Position numbers and translations under genes: made by a program. Below, one piece after another: positions 62,039-64,000 of a DNA stretch of 64,000 nucleotides (positions are counted from its first letter, which is position 1; the number at the start of each line of letters is the position of its first letter). Under the pieces are notes generated by a model. The model ran no database searches and was not told the DNA's origin. It saw only the letters and a program-made list of their open reading frames with translations. Origin of the DNA: Aureibaculum luteum (GTDB lineage: Bacteria; Bacteroidota; Bacteroidia; Flavobacteriales; Flavobacteriaceae); contig NZ_QRGD01000002.1 of NCBI RefSeq assembly GCF_003449015.1, positions 496,001 through 560,000 on the forward strand. Reading direction: 5' to 3'.

Positions 62039-62581
62039 ATGAAAAATCATCCTATTTATCTTATTTTAGTAATGGCATTTTTTAGTAGTTGTGCAAGTAC
62101 TAAAGTTTTAGATAGCAGTAAAATAAAAGAATTAGTAACACATCAAATGTTTACTATCGAATCAGATATAGCTCAACCTATGGCTACTATAGGTTTGTCT
62201 AAATTACAAAATTCAGGTATATTAGGTGTGGGAAATTCATCAAGTAATATTAGCCTTATAGGTAACAATAACTTTTTAAATATAAAAGGAGACTCAATTT
62301 CTTCATATTTACCATATTATGGTGAGCGACAGTCAAACGTTGGCTATGGTTCAAACAATGGGGGTATTGAATTTGAAGGCCTAATTAAAAATTACGATAC
62401 GGAATGGAACGCTAAAAAGCAATATTACACAATAACCTTTAAAGCAAAAAGTAATAATGAGTGGTTTGATGTTAGAATGAATTTATATCCAAACCTTAAA
62501 AGTTATGTTACACTAAATAGTGCATCGCGAACTGGTATAACATATATTGGTAAAGTGAGTGCTTTACCAGAGGACGAATAA
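62039..62581 (+). CDS. DUF4251 lipoprotein
   Basis: A 180-residue lipoprotein (lipobox FSSC). 'FTIESDIAQPM', 'NFLNIKGDSISSYLPYYGERQSNVGYGSNNGGIEFEG' and 'YYTITFKAKSNNEWFDVRMNLYPN' match DUF4251, a Bacteroidetes family with a beta-rich fold found in the envelope. No enzymatic motif is present and the role is unknown. It follows the M3 gene after 103 nt. Confidence 0.86.
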   Translation: MKNHPIYLILVMAFFSSCASTKVLDSSKIKELVTHQMFTIESDIAQPMATIGLSKLQNSGILGVGNSSSNISLIGNNNFLNIKGDSISSYLPYYGERQSNVGYGSNNGGIEFEGLIKNYDTEWNAKKQYYTITFKAKSNNEWFDVRMNLYPNLKSYVTLNSASRTGITYIGKVSALPEDE

Positions 62582-62608
62582 CCATTTAATAATAAATAAT
62601 CTTAAAAT

Positions 62609-63238
62609 CTAAGAATCTTCTACTGATACTTTATTTGTATTTCGTTTATAATTTCTATTAATAAAAAATTGAAACACAAAAATGAGCACAAATATATAAC
62701 GTGCTACATTTGGTAATATAAATGCTAAAATAGCTGCCAATATCCAAACACTAAGTGCATTTAAACCTGTTAACGTGTGCCATCTAATAGCTAATGGCGT
62801 TAGTTCAGGGTTGTTTTTTTCCTTTTTCATGATATACCTTATCATTATAAAATTTAAAAGTCCAATTGCTGAAAGATTGAAACAATAAAAGACAAACGGA
62901 ATTACATAACCGAAACCACTCACATAAAATCCAGTAGAAAAGGGCATTAAAACGATAAAAAGTAATAGGAAAATATTAATCCATAATAATTTATTATCGA
63001 CGGTTGATACTAACCGCATAGAGCGTAAATGTGCTACCCAATACAAGGCTGTTACCAAAAAACTTACGACCAAACCAATAAAATTAGGGATTCTATTTGT
63101 CAATATATCCCATGAATTAAAGGTTGCAATAGCTTTGCTTGAGGGAATTGCAACTTCTAATACTAGCAAGGTCATTGCTATAGAATATACAGCATCACTA
63201 AAACTAATAATCCGATTTTTATCATAGGTTTGGTTCAT
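62609..63238 (-). CDS. TMEM175-family (DUF1211) potassium-channel-like protein
   Basis: A 209-residue membrane protein with six segments. 'RIISFSDAVYSIAMTLLVLEVAIP' carries the R...FSD motif of helix 1 that defines TMEM175, whose bacterial tetramers conduct K+. One six-helix repeat is present, as expected for bacterial members. It ends in a basic tail (NRNYKRNTNKVS). It is a single gene with no clear partner. Confidence 0.9.
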   Translation of the reverse strand: MNQTYDKNRIISFSDAVYSIAMTLLVLEVAIPSSKAIATFNSWDILTNRIPNFIGLVVSFLVTALYWVAHLRSMRLVSTVDNKLLWINIFLLLFIVLMPFSTGFYVSGFGYVIPFVFYCFNLSAIGLLNFIMIRYIMKKEKNNPELTPLAIRWHTLTGLNALSVWILAAILAFILPNVARYIFVLIFVFQFFINRNYKRNTNKVSVEDS

Positions 63239-63347
63239 TTTCTTTAAATTATAGTTTCTATAAAACGAAAATTACTACATTTTCTACAAATATGTCCTAA
63301 ATGTTCTCGAATATATTTTCGCACCTTATCACTATAGATAGTCAATA

Positions 63348-63355
63348 TATATTTG
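63348..63355 (+). promoter_or_regulatory. Putative -7 box (TATATTTG) of the last gene
   Basis: TATATTTG fits TAnnTTTG and lies 44 nt before the ATG at 63400. Confidence 0.45.
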
Positions 63356-63399
63356 CGGTATTCAATAAATAAAAAAAACAATTATAAAAAACCAACAAA

Positions 63400-64000
63400 A
63401 TGAAGAATTTATTAAAAATCACAAGTATTTGCTTAGTATTTACTTTATTCTCTTGTGGAGGATCAGATGCTCCACAAATGAATACAAAGGACGGGTTAGA
63501 AAAAATTAAGACCATTGCCAATGAGAAATTTGGAAGTGATATGGAAGTTTATTCCATGACCATTTATTCACAAGAAGATTTAAATTCTAGTTTAGGATTA
63601 GTAACCATGAAATATATAAAAGATGGCAAACGCTATTCTAGGATGTATTCTGAAAAAACAGCACACACTGAGGCTAAACTTCAAGATGAAAAAGCAGATT
63701 CTGATTCTTTTCAAAAGAAAATGTTTTTAGACAAGGCACAAGGTAAAATGAAAATTAGTGATATTGATACTGATAAAATCATCGCTAATATTGATAAAGC
63801 ACTTACATTAATGGGCGAAGATGTAGATACACATCAATTAAGAAATTACACAATAAATGTTGATCCTAAAACGAATGCTATAACAAGTGATTTTGAATTG
63901 CATGTAACGCAAAAAGGTGAAGGTACATCAATTGAAGGTCGTAACATCGTTACCAATTTTTATGAAGCAAACTTTGAAGCAGACGCTGAAGGAAATGTTG
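63400..64000 (+). CDS. Lipoprotein of unknown function, cut by the window end
   Basis: The frame starts at ATG 63400 and stays open to the last base, giving 200 visible residues. It begins with a lipoprotein signal (lipobox LFSC, then GGSDAPQ). The rest is a mixed alpha/beta, lysine- and aspartate-rich domain ('DGLEKIKTIANEKFGSDMEVYSM', 'LSLxxNYTINVDP'-like strands). No known domain was recognised. Codon use matches the neighbours. Confidence 0.75.
   Translation, partial: MKNLLKITSICLVFTLFSCGGSDAPQMNTKDGLEKIKTIANEKFGSDMEVYSMTIYSQEDLNSSLGLVTMKYIKDGKRYSRMYSEKTAHTEAKLQDEKADSDSFQKKMFLDKAQGKMKISDIDTDKIIANIDKALTLMGEDVDTHQLRNYTINVDPKTNAITSDFELHVTQKGEGTSIEGRNIVTNFYEANFEADAEGNV

Noticed and set aside
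1-64000. tRNA, rRNA, CRISPR arrays, transposases, integrases, phage genes or known defence islands
   Set aside because: Looked for on both strands and not found; the gene content is housekeeping, envelope and transport.

Overview
The window comes from a member of the Bacteroidetes, most likely the family Flavobacteriaceae. The DNA is AT-rich. Many genes have short A-rich leaders and TAnnTTTG promoter boxes (the Bacteroidetes -7 element). There is a CarboxypepD_reg/TonB receptor, two proteins with type IX secretion (T9SS) sorting tails, many lipoproteins, a CAL67264-type small membrane protein, DUF4258/DUF4251 proteins and a TamB/TamA pair. No rRNA, tRNA, phage, integrase, insertion sequence or CRISPR array was seen. 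Gene content is that of an ordinary chromosome core with small accessory genes.

Layout. 1-9 kb: the end of a serine hydrolase, a TonB receptor, DUF4258, alanine dehydrogenase-like and tsaE in one leftward run, then a dispersed palindromic repeat, a YebC regulator, an unknown secreted protein and an acyl-CoA carboxylase beta subunit. 9-14.7 kb: FMN reductase, a decayed 4Fe-4S (Fer4_19) gene touching a CDGSH gene, a cysteine-free glutaredoxin-like protein, EttA, a phosphatase-fold protein and an SGNH lipoprotein. 14.6-20.4 kb: VOC, YdcF-like and MBL proteins, a secreted HYR-like/T9SS pair, and a TonB-domain protein behind prfC. 22-26.6 kb: an OmpR-type two-component system followed by a UspA-like gene and a SulP anion transporter. 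26.7-36 kb: an ECF sigma operon, a DUF1801/YdeI-CDGSH fusion, a cyclophilin, TlpA with a frameshifted beta-propeller lipoprotein, idi-queD, an acetyltransferase, a cold shock protein, a C40 peptidase with polyphosphate glucokinase, and an inosine triphosphate pyrophosphatase (RdgB/HAM1). 36-46.8 kb: DPP-IV peptidase, GH114-like lipoprotein, CocE/NonD hydrolase, two MFS transporters, LpxD, a lysine-rich cold-shock-domain protein and OmpA. 47-57 kb: a permuted papain-like pair, EamA, and the large tamB-tamA operon. 57-64 kb: S4 protein, T9SS protein, M23-LysM peptidase, M3 peptidase, DUF4251, TMEM175 channel and a truncated lipoprotein gene.

The most informative regulatory signal is a set of TTCTAAY-type heptamers at an exact 11-bp period: two copies upstream of the response regulator gene and four copies just upstream of the -7 box of the UspA-like/SulP transcription unit. 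This is the geometry of OmpR/PhoB-family operators and suggests that the system controls itself and the anion transporter. The regulator gene itself lacks any ATG, GTG or TTG start at the proper N-terminus. Other notable points are the CDGSH fusion, the decayed Fer4_19 gene, a one-base T-tract frameshift in the propeller lipoprotein, TTG starts in both tamB and tamA, and a candidate ECF sigma/anti-sigma/ferredoxin-fold module.
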